Assembly: GCF_030709675.1 (NCBI RefSeq)
Contig: NZ_JAUZQD010000007.1
Coordinates: 186,001 to 250,000, forward strand
DNA: 64,000 nucleotides
Reading direction: 5' to 3'
Origin: Symbioplanes lichenis
GTDB taxonomy: Bacteria; Actinomycetota; Actinomycetes; Mycobacteriales; Micromonosporaceae
Made by a program: the position numbers and the translations under genes. This document shows, piece after piece, positions 43,050 to 51,833 of the stretch (position 1 is the stretch's first letter; every line of letters starts with the position of its first letter). The notes beneath the pieces are model-generated. The model did no database searches. It worked only from the letters and a program-made list of their open reading frames with translations, and had not been told where the DNA came from.

Positions 43050-43619
43050 TTACTGGCGCTTCCGCAGCGGGGAGAGGGCGTCGTTCAGGCGGGCGAGCTC
43101 GCGCACGACCGGGCCGACGCTCCCGGCGACGATCTCGTTCGGCACGAACTCGCCCTCCTCGTCGATGAACTGGCCGACCAGCGGGATCGGCACCTGCTCG
43201 AAGATCGGGACCATCCGCAGCGTGGTGACGACCTGCTTGAGCGCCTGGGTGGCCCGCAGGCCCGCGCTGACCCCGCCGTAGCTCACGAAGGAGACCGGCT
43301 TGTCGGCCCACTCGGCGTGCAGGTAGTCGATCGCGTTCTTGAGGGCCGCGTTGAAGCTGTAGTTGTACTCCGGGTGGACGAACACGTACGCGTCGCCGCG
43401 GTCGATCGTCTCGCTCCAGCGCTTGGTGTGCTCCTGGGTGTACTGCCGCAGGCGCGGGTGGTTGGGCTCGTCCATGAGCGGCAGGTTGAAGTCCGCGATG
43501 TCGACCAGCTCGACCTCGAACGGCCCGTGCTCGGCCGCGGCCCGCGCGAACCACGTGGCGACGGGGAGGCCGATGCGGCCGGGACGGGTGCTGCCGACGA
43601 TCACCTGAAGAAGTGCCAT
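43050..43619 (-). CDS. NADPH-dependent FMN reductase
   Basis: 189 aa flavodoxin-like reductase. QVIVGSTRPGRIG binds FMN phosphate, and VFVHPEYNYSFNAALKNAIDYLH is the family signature. Members reduce quinones, azo dyes or chromate, or supply reduced FMN. The inner ATG of two (43619 and 43628) is chosen because MALLQVIVG is the usual N-terminus and TTAGAT lies 7 nt upstream (leaderless). It could supply FMNH2 to the LLM enzymes encoded divergently. Confidence 0.88.
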   Translation of the reverse strand: MALLQVIVGSTRPGRIGLPVATWFARAAAEHGPFEVELVDIADFNLPLMDEPNHPRLRQYTQEHTKRWSETIDRGDAYVFVHPEYNYSFNAALKNAIDYLHAEWADKPVSFVSYGGVSAGLRATQALKQVVTTLRMVPIFEQVPIPLVGQFIDEEGEFVPNEIVAGSVGPVVRELARLNDALSPLRKRQ

Positions 43620-43723
43620 GAAAGCCATCTAATCAGCGGCCGCGCGCCGATCCGGAACGATGTGACAGACTGCACGGATATTTGCGACCGCAATGTCTGA
43701 CGCGGCAACCAACGGAGGTCAGC

Positions 43724-45832
43724 ATGCTCCACCGGCTCGAGTTCGGCGCGCTCGTGACCGGCGCCGGCGCCGCCGTGGAGGCCGAACGGCGGGGCCTCGA
43801 CCTGGTGGCGGTCCAGGGCGACGGCGCGTGGACGCGGCTGAGCTGGATCGCGGGCGTGACCGAGCGGATCGGCCTCGTCGCGCAGATCGATCTCGCGGAG
43901 CACGCCCCGGCTGTCCTGGCGCGCTCGGCGGCGAGCCTCGACCTGCTCACCGGCGGCCGCGTGACCCTCGCACTGGCCGACGAGCCCGGGACGGCGGAGG
44001 CGGTCGAGATCGTGCGCAATGTGCTCGACGCCGGGGAGCCTCGGCCCTACAGGCACCTGGGCGAGCACTACCGCGTTCCGCAGGCGCAGCGCGGTCCGTT
44101 GCCCGCGCACCGGATCGCGATCTGGCTGACCGGGGCGGATGCACGCTCGGTGCGCCTCGCCGGGCGTACCGCCGAGGGGTGGATCGGAACTCCCGACGAG
44201 CTGGCGGCGACCGGCAAGCTCCTCGACGAGGCCGCCGCGGAAGTGGGACGCGAGGCCGCCGAGATCCGGCGCGTGGTCATCCTCGACCCGCGCGCCGCAA
44301 GCGCCTCCGAGCCGGGCGCTGCGGACCTTTTCGAGCTGAGCGTCGCGGCTCTTCTTCCGCTCGTTGTTGAGCATGGTGCCGGCACGTTCCTGCTGCGGAC
44401 GGACGATCCCGACGAGCTGCGGCGCTTCGCGGAGCTGCGGGAGGTCGTGCTGCGCGAGCTGCCCGAGCCGCCGCCGGCTCCGATCAAGCCCGCCGCCGTA
44501 CGCGCGAAGCGCCGCCCGGGCATCGACTATGACAATGTCCCGGCGAGCCTCGCGGCCACCGCAGTCGAACCAGGTGATCTGGATTACGCGCGCGTGCGGT
44601 CGACGTACATGCGTGGGGGTGCGCCCGGGCTGGTGCTCCGCCCGCGTTCGACGGGCGAGGTGGCCGACGCGCTGGCGTTCGTGCGGGCGCATCCCGGCGT
44701 GCCGTTCGGGCTGCGCAGCGGCGGTCACGGCATGAGCGGACGGTCCACCAACGACGGTGGCATCGTGCTCAGCGTCCAGGCCCTCGACACGATGGAGGTG
44801 CTCGACGCGGCCGAGCGGCTGGTCCGGATCGGCCCGGGCGCGCGCTGGGCGGACGTGGCGCGCTTCCTGATGCCGTACGGATGGGCACTGAGCTCGGGCG
44901 ACTACGGCGGCGTGGGCGTTAGCGGCCTCGCCACGGCGGGCGGCGTGGGCTGGCTGGCGCGCGAGCACGGGCTGACCATCGACCACCTGCGCGCCGTCAA
45001 GATGGTGCTCGCCGACGGGAGTGTCGTGCGCGCCTCGGACGACGAGAACCCTGACCTCTTCTGGGCCGTACGCGGCGCCGGGGCCAACTTCGGGGTGGTC
45101 ACGTCCTTCGACTTCCAGGTCGACGAGGTGGGCGACGTCGGCTTCGCCCAGCTCGTGGTGGCCGCCGACGACCCGGCCGACCTGCTGGTCCGCTGGGGCC
45201 GGGCCATCGAGGCGGCGCCCCGGACCCTGAGCGGTCAGCTCATCATGGGACCGCCGCGCCCGGGACAACCCGCCTTCGCGCAACTGATGGCGGTCGTCGA
45301 TGCCGCCGACCCTTCGGTCATCGTCGACACCTTGCAGCCCCTCGCGCAGTTGGCGCCTTTGTACAACCAGAATGTGGTGCTGACTCCGTACGCGGGAATC
45401 GTGAACAACGCCGCGGAGGGCTATCACAGCGGGCAAGGCGATCCGGTCTCGCGCTCGGGTCTGATCGAGCATTTGACGCCCGCCTTCGCTAAGGCCGCGG
45501 CGGAATTGATCGCGAGCGGCGCGGTGCACTGGTTCCAGATCCGCACGGTCGGGGGCGCGGTCGCCGACATCCCGCCCGCCGCCACCGCGTACGCCCACCG
45601 CTCGGCCAATTTCTCGATCGTCGCCATGGGCTCGTCCGAGCGGCGGGTGGATGCCGCTTTCGCGCCGTTGCGCAGCCATTTCGACGGCATGTACCTGAGC
45701 TTCGAAACCGGACTCGATCATGTGGCCGACGCGTTCCCGCCGCCGACGCTGGCGCGGTTGCGGGAATTGAAGCGGCGCTACGACCCTGCCGGTTTGTTCC
45801 GCGACAACTTCGCCCTGGGGGACCAGTCATGA
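43724..45832 (+). CDS. Fused LLM flavoenzyme / BBE-type FAD oxidase
   Basis: 702 aa, two flavoenzymes in one chain. Residues about 1-260 form a luciferase-like (LLM) domain: RIGLVAQIDLAEHAPAVLAR, LTGGRVTLALADEPGTAEAV. Residues about 290-702 form a berberine-bridge-type oxidase: FGLRSGGHGMSGRS with the His for covalent FAD, ATAGGVGWLAREHGLTIDHL, and C-terminal YDPAGLFRDNFAL. The position of the second covalent (Cys) link appears to be Tyr in SSGDYGGVGV. GGAGG lies 5 nt before the ATG. It overlaps the next LLM gene by 4 nt. Substrate unknown. Confidence 0.85.
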   Translation: MLHRLEFGALVTGAGAAVEAERRGLDLVAVQGDGAWTRLSWIAGVTERIGLVAQIDLAEHAPAVLARSAASLDLLTGGRVTLALADEPGTAEAVEIVRNVLDAGEPRPYRHLGEHYRVPQAQRGPLPAHRIAIWLTGADARSVRLAGRTAEGWIGTPDELAATGKLLDEAAAEVGREAAEIRRVVILDPRAASASEPGAADLFELSVAALLPLVVEHGAGTFLLRTDDPDELRRFAELREVVLRELPEPPPAPIKPAAVRAKRRPGIDYDNVPASLAATAVEPGDLDYARVRSTYMRGGAPGLVLRPRSTGEVADALAFVRAHPGVPFGLRSGGHGMSGRSTNDGGIVLSVQALDTMEVLDAAERLVRIGPGARWADVARFLMPYGWALSSGDYGGVGVSGLATAGGVGWLAREHGLTIDHLRAVKMVLADGSVVRASDDENPDLFWAVRGAGANFGVVTSFDFQVDEVGDVGFAQLVVAADDPADLLVRWGRAIEAAPRTLSGQLIMGPPRPGQPAFAQLMAVVDAADPSVIVDTLQPLAQLAPLYNQNVVLTPYAGIVNNAAEGYHSGQGDPVSRSGLIEHLTPAFAKAAAELIASGAVHWFQIRTVGGAVADIPPAATAYAHRSANFSIVAMGSSERRVDAAFAPLRSHFDGMYLSFETGLDHVADAFPPPTLARLRELKRRYDPAGLFRDNFALGDQS

Positions 45833-46716
45833 CGGATTACGGGCACGATCTGCTCTTCGGCGCCTTTGTCACGCCGTCCGCCACGGCCGGGGCGGAGCTG
45901 GCCGTCGTCGCCGACCGCGCGGGGCTCGACCTGGTCACGTTCCAAGACCACCCGTACGTCGCCCGCTTCCACGACACGTGGACGCTGCTCTCGTACGCGG
46001 CGGCGCGTACGACGCGGATCAAACTCGCCGCGAACGTGCTCAACCTGCCGCTGCGCCAGCCGGCCGTCATCGCCCGGAGCCACGCGACACTCGATCGTCT
46101 GAGCGGCGGCCGCATCGAGCTCGGCCTGGGCGCCGGCGCCTTCTGGGACGGCGTCGAGGCGATGGGCGGCCGCCGGCTCACCGCCGGTCAGTCGATCGAC
46201 GCCCTGGGCGAGGCCATCGACATCATCCGCCAGGTCTGGGACACGTCCACCCCTGGCCCGGTACGCGCATCCGGCGCCTACTACGACGTCTCCGGCGCCA
46301 AGCGCGGCCCGGCGCCGGCGCACGCCATGAGCATCTGGCTGGGCGCCTACAAGCCCCGCATGCTCCGCCTCGCCGGCCGGGCCGCCGACGGCGTCGTACC
46401 CTCGTTGTCCTACCTCCCGGGCGGCATCAACGACTACGCCGACCTCAACCGCCACATCGACGAAGCCGCCGAGGCCGCCGCCCGCCCACCCGCCGCCGTC
46501 CGCCGCCTCCTCAACATCAACGGCACCTTCTCCGACTTCGGCCGCTCCTTCCTGGACGGTCCGGCCGAGCAGTGGGCCGAGGACCTGGCCGGCGTGGCCC
46601 TGGACCACGGAGTCAGCGCCTTCATCCTGGCCAGCGACAACCCGGCCGACCTGGAACTCTTCGCCGCCGAGGTGGCCCCGGCCGTCCGCGACCTGGTGGC
46701 CGCCGAGCGCGCTTAG
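45829..46716 (+). CDS. LLM-class flavin-dependent oxidoreductase
   Basis: 295 aa, a complete LLM barrel: VTFQDHPYVARFHDTW, IKLAANVLNLPLRQPAVIAR, GGRIELGLGAGAFWDGV. Some relatives use F420, others FMN; an F420-type reductase is encoded 1.2 kb away. It begins at the stop of the fusion gene (ATGA), and its domain is paralogous to the fusion's N-terminal half, so the two may form a heteromer. Its 3' end overlaps the convergent unknown gene by 4 nt. Confidence 0.88.
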   Translation: MTDYGHDLLFGAFVTPSATAGAELAVVADRAGLDLVTFQDHPYVARFHDTWTLLSYAAARTTRIKLAANVLNLPLRQPAVIARSHATLDRLSGGRIELGLGAGAFWDGVEAMGGRRLTAGQSIDALGEAIDIIRQVWDTSTPGPVRASGAYYDVSGAKRGPAPAHAMSIWLGAYKPRMLRLAGRAADGVVPSLSYLPGGINDYADLNRHIDEAAEAAARPPAAVRRLLNINGTFSDFGRSFLDGPAEQWAEDLAGVALDHGVSAFILASDNPADLELFAAEVAPAVRDLVAAERA

Positions 46717-47486
46717 TCCTCGTCAGAAAACAACGCCAGCAGATCCGCTGCCACTCGCGTCGGCAGGGCCGTCGACCAAATGTGCTCCCCCGGGGCAGCT
46801 TCGATGCCCAGGACCTTGCCCGGCTCGATCATCCAGTCGTCCTCCTCGATGCCGGGCACGGCGCGAAGGATCGCCGACAGGGTCCCGGCGTCCGCCGCAG
46901 TGTCGAACCCGATGACGAGATAGGTCTCACCGTCTTGCGCCCGCGCGACCGCCGTCACGCTGAAGCGCCGGAAAACGGTGTGATAGGCCCGGCCGTCCCG
47001 CAGGGACCGTGCGATCATGCCGCCGATCACCCGCCTCGGCTGCAGCTCCCAGGCGACAGTTTCCTCCGCCTCGAGTCGGTCCCAGTCCCATTGCGTGGGC
47101 AGCCAGCGATCGGAGGACGCGGGCGAGGTCGAAGTCCTCGCTGCCCGCTTCGCCGCCGCGGCAAGGACGGCGTAGAAGTCGGCCGGGTCACCGTCTCGCC
47201 GGTAGCCGCCGGCGCCCAGCCACCAGCGAGCGCTTCGCCCGCCGCGTTCGTGGGGCAGATCTGTTGCGGCGCCTCGCCAGCGGCCCGTTTTCACCTTGAA
47301 CCACAGACGGTCACCGAGCGAACGAATCCGCTCGGCCCCGCCCGCGGCGCAGGTGTCGGGCAGCCTCTGCGCCTCCCGGATCAGGTCGTGACGCATGTCC
47401 GAAAGGGGGGTATCGACTGCCGGAGGGTCCACATTGAGCATCGCCAGGCACAGACGTGTCGGACGTACTGCTGAGGGGGTAGTCAT
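46713..47486 (-). CDS. Unknown protein, target of twin promoter module B
   Basis: 257 aa; I do not recognise the family. It is soluble, with no signal peptide, and rich in Trp/Arg in the middle (WDWDRLEAEETVAWELQPRRVIGG cut at several charged turns), ending in an acidic C-terminus (LLALFSDED). It starts ATGACTACC, exactly 6 nt after a TAGCGT box, so the mRNA is probably leaderless. The promoter and operator are near-copies of those of the upstream 116-aa gene, implying joint control. Confidence 0.6.
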   Translation of the reverse strand: MTTPSAVRPTRLCLAMLNVDPPAVDTPLSDMRHDLIREAQRLPDTCAAGGAERIRSLGDRLWFKVKTGRWRGAATDLPHERGGRSARWWLGAGGYRRDGDPADFYAVLAAAAKRAARTSTSPASSDRWLPTQWDWDRLEAEETVAWELQPRRVIGGMIARSLRDGRAYHTVFRRFSVTAVARAQDGETYLVIGFDTAADAGTLSAILRAVPGIEEDDWMIEPGKVLGIEAAPGEHIWSTALPTRVAADLLALFSDED

Positions 47487-47492
47487 ACCGCA

Positions 47493-47537
47493 ACGCTATG
47501 GGCGCCGCCTTGTCCTAGTCAAGCCGCAAGCTGACTA
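47493..47537 (-). promoter_or_regulatory. Promoter/operator module B
   Basis: Minus strand: TTGACT (47522-47517), 18 nt, TAGCGT (47498-47493), 6 nt, ATG. A palindrome TAGTCA-N10-TGACTA (47516-47537) overlaps the -35 box and also contains the stop codon of the upstream gene. Within it, plus strand, TAGTCAA-N3-GCAA-N2-TGACTA is shared with module A. Confidence 0.82.
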
Positions 47538-47885
47538 ACGCCTATCCGGCATGCCTCCGAGCTCATTGATGCGCTCGACGGACATGCCGGTCAGCAGGGC
47601 AACGACGCTTCCCGGGGTGCCGTCGAGCTTGCGGAGGTTCGCGCGGACCTGCGCGATGATCTCGTCGCGGTGCTCCTCGGCGTACCGGCGGATGTAGGCC
47701 TTCTCGGCCTCCGTGTAGGGGGTGTCGCGCAGGTGGGTGTCGTAGGTGAGGAAGCGGATGCCCCTGGGGTCGGTCCCGGCATCGAAGGGTTCGGTGTCGG
47801 CCTCGAGGGGTTCGGTGTCGGCCATGCGTGCCTCCCGTGAGCCGGAGCGCCTGGCCCTGTGACGGACAGGCGGACAGGTGGTCAT
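47535..47885 (-). CDS. Unknown small protein, target of twin promoter module A
   Basis: 116 aa, not recognised. The N-terminal 50 residues are acidic and repetitive (TEPLEADTEPFDAGTD). The C-terminal 65 residues look folded and helical (YTEAEKAYIRRYAEEHRDEI, SVERINELGG). ATG at 47885 is chosen because it lies 6 nt after TAGCGT exactly as in the downstream partner; an inner ATG at 47825 with GGGAGG is an alternative (96 aa). Its TAG stop lies in the operator of the next gene. Confidence 0.6.
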   Translation of the reverse strand: MTTCPPVRHRARRSGSREARMADTEPLEADTEPFDAGTDPRGIRFLTYDTHLRDTPYTEAEKAYIRRYAEEHRDEIIAQVRANLRKLDGTPGSVVALLTGMSVERINELGGMPDRR

Positions 47886-47891
47886 GCAGCA

Positions 47892-47935
47892 ACGCTAGAG
47901 CCGTTCTCGCGTCTAGTCAATTAGCAACATGACTA
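47892..47935 (-). promoter_or_regulatory. Promoter/operator module A
   Basis: Minus strand: TTGACT (47920-47915), 17 nt, TAGCGT (47897-47892), 6 nt, ATG at 47885. The palindrome TAGTCA-N10-TGACTA (47914-47935) overlaps the -35 box. The sequence around the -10 and start (GCGTTGC and ATGAC) is also shared with module B. Confidence 0.82.
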
Positions 47936-47946
47936 GCGACTACTTC

Positions 47947-48363
47947 TCAGCTGACGGTGATGACCGCGACGGGGAACTGGCGGTCGGTCTTGGTCTCGTA
48001 GGTGGCGGCGTCCGGCCAGTACTCGCGCCACACGCCGTAGAGCTTCTCCCAGTCGTCGTCGCGGCCCGGGCGGACGACGCGGTGGCCGGCCTGGAGGGTT
48101 TCGGTGCCGAGCTCGATGGTGACGGGGCCGTCGAGGGCTTCGAGGTTGGCGACCCATTGCGGGTCGGCCGGGCCGCCGCCCGCGCTGCCGCAGACGATGT
48201 ACGACCCGTCGTGCGGCGCCGCGACCAGCGGGTTCACCGTGACCTTGCCCGTCTTGCGGCCGGGGGTGTGCAGCAGGAGCGTCGTCTTGCCGGCCCAGTG
48301 GTCGCCGAGCACGCCGTCGTTGGCCCGGAACTGCTCGATGATCGTGTCGTTGAAGGAAGTCAT
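47947..48363 (-). CDS. Deazaflavin (F420)-dependent nitroreductase-like protein
   Basis: 138 aa, DUF385/Ddn-type split-barrel: LLLHTPGRKTGKVTVNPLVAAPHDGSY cut by the family's GRKTG loop, and DPQWVANLEA, matching F420H2-dependent reductases common in actinobacteria. ATG at 48363 lies 7 nt after TACAGT (leaderless); a GTG 9 nt upstream overlaps that box. The physiological substrate is unknown. Confidence 0.88.
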   Translation of the reverse strand: MTSFNDTIIEQFRANDGVLGDHWAGKTTLLLHTPGRKTGKVTVNPLVAAPHDGSYIVCGSAGGGPADPQWVANLEALDGPVTIELGTETLQAGHRVVRPGRDDDWEKLYGVWREYWPDAATYETKTDRQFPVAVITVS

Positions 48364-48479
48364 GACCGTCACTGTAGTTCGCTCATCCGCACGAGCGCGG
48401 CTGCAAGAAATCGACCGTTCGACGAAATATCTCGACAGTCTATTGTGGCGATGGTCACAGAGTCCTTAGGGTCACGCTC

Positions 48480-50492
48480 ATGACCCCTCCCTCCCGGGGA
48501 AGGCGAGCCGGCGTTCCACCGCGCCCGGCCGCTCTGCTCCTCAGCGCCCTTCTCGCGGCCGGCGCCAGCATGATCGCCGCTCCCGCCAGCTATGCCACGC
48601 CCGCCGCCGGTGCTGTTGTCACGCGGGCGGGTCTCGACCCCGCGCTCGTCGCCGGCCGCGGCGCCACGGTGCCCTTCCTCGAACAGGAAGCCGAGAACGC
48701 CCGCTTCACCGGCACGCGCATCGGCCCGAGCCGCGCCGCCTACACGCTGCCGGCGGAAGCCTCCGGTCGCACCGCGGTCCGGCTCACCCCCGGTCAGTAC
48801 GTCGAGTTCACCCTGCCCGCGGCCGCCAACGCGATCACCGTCCGCTACGCGATCCCGGACGCGCCGCGCGGAGGCGGGATCACCGCACCGCTCGGCGTGT
48901 CGGCGCCGGGCGTCCGGCGCACCATGACGCTGACCTCCCAGTACGCCTACCTCTACAACCAGTACCCGTTCACCAATGATCCGGCGGCGGACCTGCTGCA
49001 CCCGGACTGGTGGATCACCGAATGCGCGTGCGTGCCCGCGGCGACGGCTCCGGCGCCTGTGATCAGCAAGCCGTTCCGCCCGATGCACTTCTATGACGAA
49101 CAACGGCAACTTCTCGGCCGTACGCTCCACAAGGGCGACAAGATCCGCCTGACCGCGCAGCCCGGGGCGGCCTGGACCGTCATCGATCTGCTCGACTCCG
49201 AGCTGGTCGCGCCGCCGCGGATCGTCACCGGGGCGGCGAACGTCCTGCTCTTCGGGGCGGATCCGAGCGGCCGCCGCGACTCCGCCGACGCCATTGACCG
49301 GGCGATCGCGTTCGCCCGGCGCGCACACCTGAAGGTCTATCTGCCCCCGGGTACCTACCAGGTCAACCGGCACATCATCGTCGATGACATCACGATCGAG
49401 GGCGCCGGCAACTGGTACACGATCGTCAAGGGGCACGAGGTCGCCCTCCCCGAACCCGCGCCGGACGGCTCGATCCACACGGGCGTCGGCTTCTACGGCA
49501 AGCCGGCAGGCGAGAGCGGCAGCCGCAACGTGCACCTTCGGAACTTCGCGATCGAGGGCGACGTCCGTGAGCGCATCGACACCGACCAGGTCAACGGCAT
49601 CGGCGGCGCGCTCAGCGATTCCAGCGTCGACGGCCTGCACATCCGGCACACCAAGGCCGGCCTCTGGCTCGACGGGCCGATGAACAACCTCCGCGTGAGC
49701 AACACCATGGTCGTCGACCAGATCGCGGACGCGCTCAACTTCCACACCGGCGTCACGAACTCGATCGTGACGAACACGTTCGTGCGCAACACCGGCGACG
49801 ACGGTCTGGCGATGTGGTCCGAGCGCATCGCGGACTCGGGCAACGTCTTCGATCACAACACCGTGCAGACGCCGACGCTGGCCAACGGCATCGCGATTTA
49901 CGGCGGCACGGACACGACGGTGTCGAACAACCTGGTCGCCGACCCGATCCGCGAGGGCAGCGGCCTGCACGCCGGCGCCCGCTTCGGCGCCGAGCCGTTC
50001 GCGGGCGCGCTCACGATCAAGGACAACACGGTGGTACGCGCCGGAACGCTCGACCTCAACTGGAACATCGGCCTCGGCGCCCTGTGGTTCTATGCCCTCG
50101 ATCGGAGCATCGACGCGGACATCCGAGTCGCCGGCGACCACTATCTCGACAGCACGTACAACGCGATCATGCTCGTCAGTGATTTCGCCGTGAAAGACCT
50201 CTACTCCGTCACGGGCGTCTCCTTCGAGAACATCCGCGTGGACGGGACGGGCACCTCGGTGGTCAGCGCGCGTACGGCCGGTTCGGCGTCCTTCCGGAAC
50301 GTCGACGCGCGCAATGTCGGGGCTGCCGGCGTCAACAACTGCGGTTCCTTCCACTTCACGCCGGCCGGCTCGGAGTTCTCACTCGCCGACCTCGGCGGGA
50401 ACGACGGCGGCTGGCTGGACCCGTACGCGCCGAATGTCCTGTCCTGCGACGACCGTCCCGCCGTCGTCCCACCGCCACCACCCGCCCCCTGA
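48480..50492 (+). CDS. Secreted GH87-like alpha-1,3-glucanase (mycodextranase family)
   Basis: 670 aa. A signal peptide (about 1-40, cleavage near ASYATPA) is followed by a CBM35-like jelly roll (about 65-210; QYVEFTLPAAANAITVRY) and a right-handed beta-helix (about 245-640). ADALNFHTGVTNS and FVRNTGDDGLAMW carry the Asp residues expected in GH87. Such enzymes cut alpha-1,3-glucan of fungal walls or dextran-like polymers. The chain ends in a bare proline linker (VVPPPPPPAP), as if a C-terminal binding domain had been lost. Confidence 0.82.
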   Translation: MTPPSRGRRAGVPPRPAALLLSALLAAGASMIAAPASYATPAAGAVVTRAGLDPALVAGRGATVPFLEQEAENARFTGTRIGPSRAAYTLPAEASGRTAVRLTPGQYVEFTLPAAANAITVRYAIPDAPRGGGITAPLGVSAPGVRRTMTLTSQYAYLYNQYPFTNDPAADLLHPDWWITECACVPAATAPAPVISKPFRPMHFYDEQRQLLGRTLHKGDKIRLTAQPGAAWTVIDLLDSELVAPPRIVTGAANVLLFGADPSGRRDSADAIDRAIAFARRAHLKVYLPPGTYQVNRHIIVDDITIEGAGNWYTIVKGHEVALPEPAPDGSIHTGVGFYGKPAGESGSRNVHLRNFAIEGDVRERIDTDQVNGIGGALSDSSVDGLHIRHTKAGLWLDGPMNNLRVSNTMVVDQIADALNFHTGVTNSIVTNTFVRNTGDDGLAMWSERIADSGNVFDHNTVQTPTLANGIAIYGGTDTTVSNNLVADPIREGSGLHAGARFGAEPFAGALTIKDNTVVRAGTLDLNWNIGLGALWFYALDRSIDADIRVAGDHYLDSTYNAIMLVSDFAVKDLYSVTGVSFENIRVDGTGTSVVSARTAGSASFRNVDARNVGAAGVNNCGSFHFTPAGSEFSLADLGGNDGGWLDPYAPNVLSCDDRPAVVPPPPPAP

Positions 50493-50591
50493 CGGTGATG
50501 GAGGGGTCGCCGCCGCCCACCCCTGGCGGTGATGGATCTTGCCGGGACGGGTCCGCCGCGGCCCGTCCCGGACGTTTCGTAGGCTCTGCGC

Positions 50592-51740
50592 ATGACGTCA
50601 TCGCTGGGAGTCGCCGTCGCCGGGTTCGGGTGGATGGGACGCGTCCACACCCAGGCCTACCTGCGGGTTCCGCACCACTTCCCGGAGCTGGCCCGGCGCC
50701 CCCGCCTGGTCGCGGTGGCCGACGACGTGCCGGGCCGCGCGAACCAGGCCGCCGGACAGTACGGCTTCAGCACCGCCACCACCGACTGGCGCACCCTGCT
50801 CGCCGACCCGGCCGTGGAAGCGGTCAGCATCGGCGCCCCGAACTTCCTGCACCGGGAGATGGGCGTCGCCTTCGCCCGCGCCGGCAAGCACATCTGGATC
50901 GAGAAGCCAGTCGGCCTGACCTCGGCCGATGCGTCGGCGGTGGCCGCAGCAGTCCGCGAGTCCGGCGTCCAGGGCACGGTCGGCTTCAATTATCGGCACG
51001 CCCCGGCGGTCGCCGCCGCCCGGGAGCTCGTCGCCGCCGGTGAGCTCGGGGCGATCACGCACGCGCGGTTCCGGCTGTTCAGTGACTACGCGGCGCACCC
51101 GGACGGCGCCCTCACCTGGCGCTACTCACGGGAACGGGGCGGCAGCGGCGTACTCGGCGATCTGGCCGCCCACGGCATCGACCTGATCCGGCACCTGCTC
51201 GGCGAGATCTCGGCGCTGGTGGCCGACACGGCGATCTTCGTGCCCGAGCGGGCCCGGCCCGGCGGGGCGACGGCCGGTCACGCCCGCGGCACCGGCGAGC
51301 CCGGCCCGGTCGAGAACGAGGACTATGTCGGCGCCCAGCTCCGCCTCGCCTCCGGCGCGCGGGTCGTGCTCGAGGCCAGCCGCGTGGCGGTCGGCGACCA
51401 GAACAACTACGGCTTCGAGATCCACGGCACCCGCGGCCAGGTGGCCTGGGACTTCCGCCGGATGGGCGAGCTCAGCGTCAGCTCCGGCACCGACTATCAG
51501 GACCAGCCGACGCGTACGGTTCAGGTCGGCCCCGGTCACGGCCGGTTCGGTGCCTTCCAGCCCGGCGCCGCGAACCCGATGAGCTACGACGACCTGAAGG
51601 TGATCGAGGCGTACCACTTCCTCACCTCGATCGCGACCGGCGCGCCCGTGGGCAGCACGCTGGAAGACGCGGTCCGCAGCGCCGAGGCCCTCGACGCCAT
51701 GTCCGCCTCGGTCGAGTCCGGCGCCTGGGTCGCGTTGTGA
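50592..51740 (+). CDS. Gfo/Idh/MocA-family oxidoreductase
   Basis: 382 aa. The N-terminal Rossmann fold begins VAVAGFGWMGRVH. The family motif EKPVGL (catalytic Lys) is near residue 106, and DLAAHGIDLIRHLLG near residue 193 supplies the His. These NAD(P)-dependent enzymes oxidise sugars or inositols; the substrate is not evident. TAGGCT lies 6 nt before the ATG (leaderless). It stands alone between the glucanase and deformylase genes. Confidence 0.9.
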   Translation: MTSSLGVAVAGFGWMGRVHTQAYLRVPHHFPELARRPRLVAVADDVPGRANQAAGQYGFSTATTDWRTLLADPAVEAVSIGAPNFLHREMGVAFARAGKHIWIEKPVGLTSADASAVAAAVRESGVQGTVGFNYRHAPAVAAARELVAAGELGAITHARFRLFSDYAAHPDGALTWRYSRERGGSGVLGDLAAHGIDLIRHLLGEISALVADTAIFVPERARPGGATAGHARGTGEPGPVENEDYVGAQLRLASGARVVLEASRVAVGDQNNYGFEIHGTRGQVAWDFRRMGELSVSSGTDYQDQPTRTVQVGPGHGRFGAFQPGAANPMSYDDLKVIEAYHFLTSIATGAPVGSTLEDAVRSAEALDAMSASVESGAWVAL

Positions 51741-51833
51741 TCCACTGCGGAGGGTCCGCGGCCCGTTCGATCTTGGCGCCGCGGGTTTCTCCGGCATACC
51801 GTCGGACGCGGTAGCACGAGCAGAGGAGCAGTC

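Noticed and set aside
50493..50580. GGGGT / ACCCC hairpin and doubled GGTGATGG as a terminator after the glucanase gene
   Set aside because: The stem is short and imperfect with no T-run; not strong enough to call.
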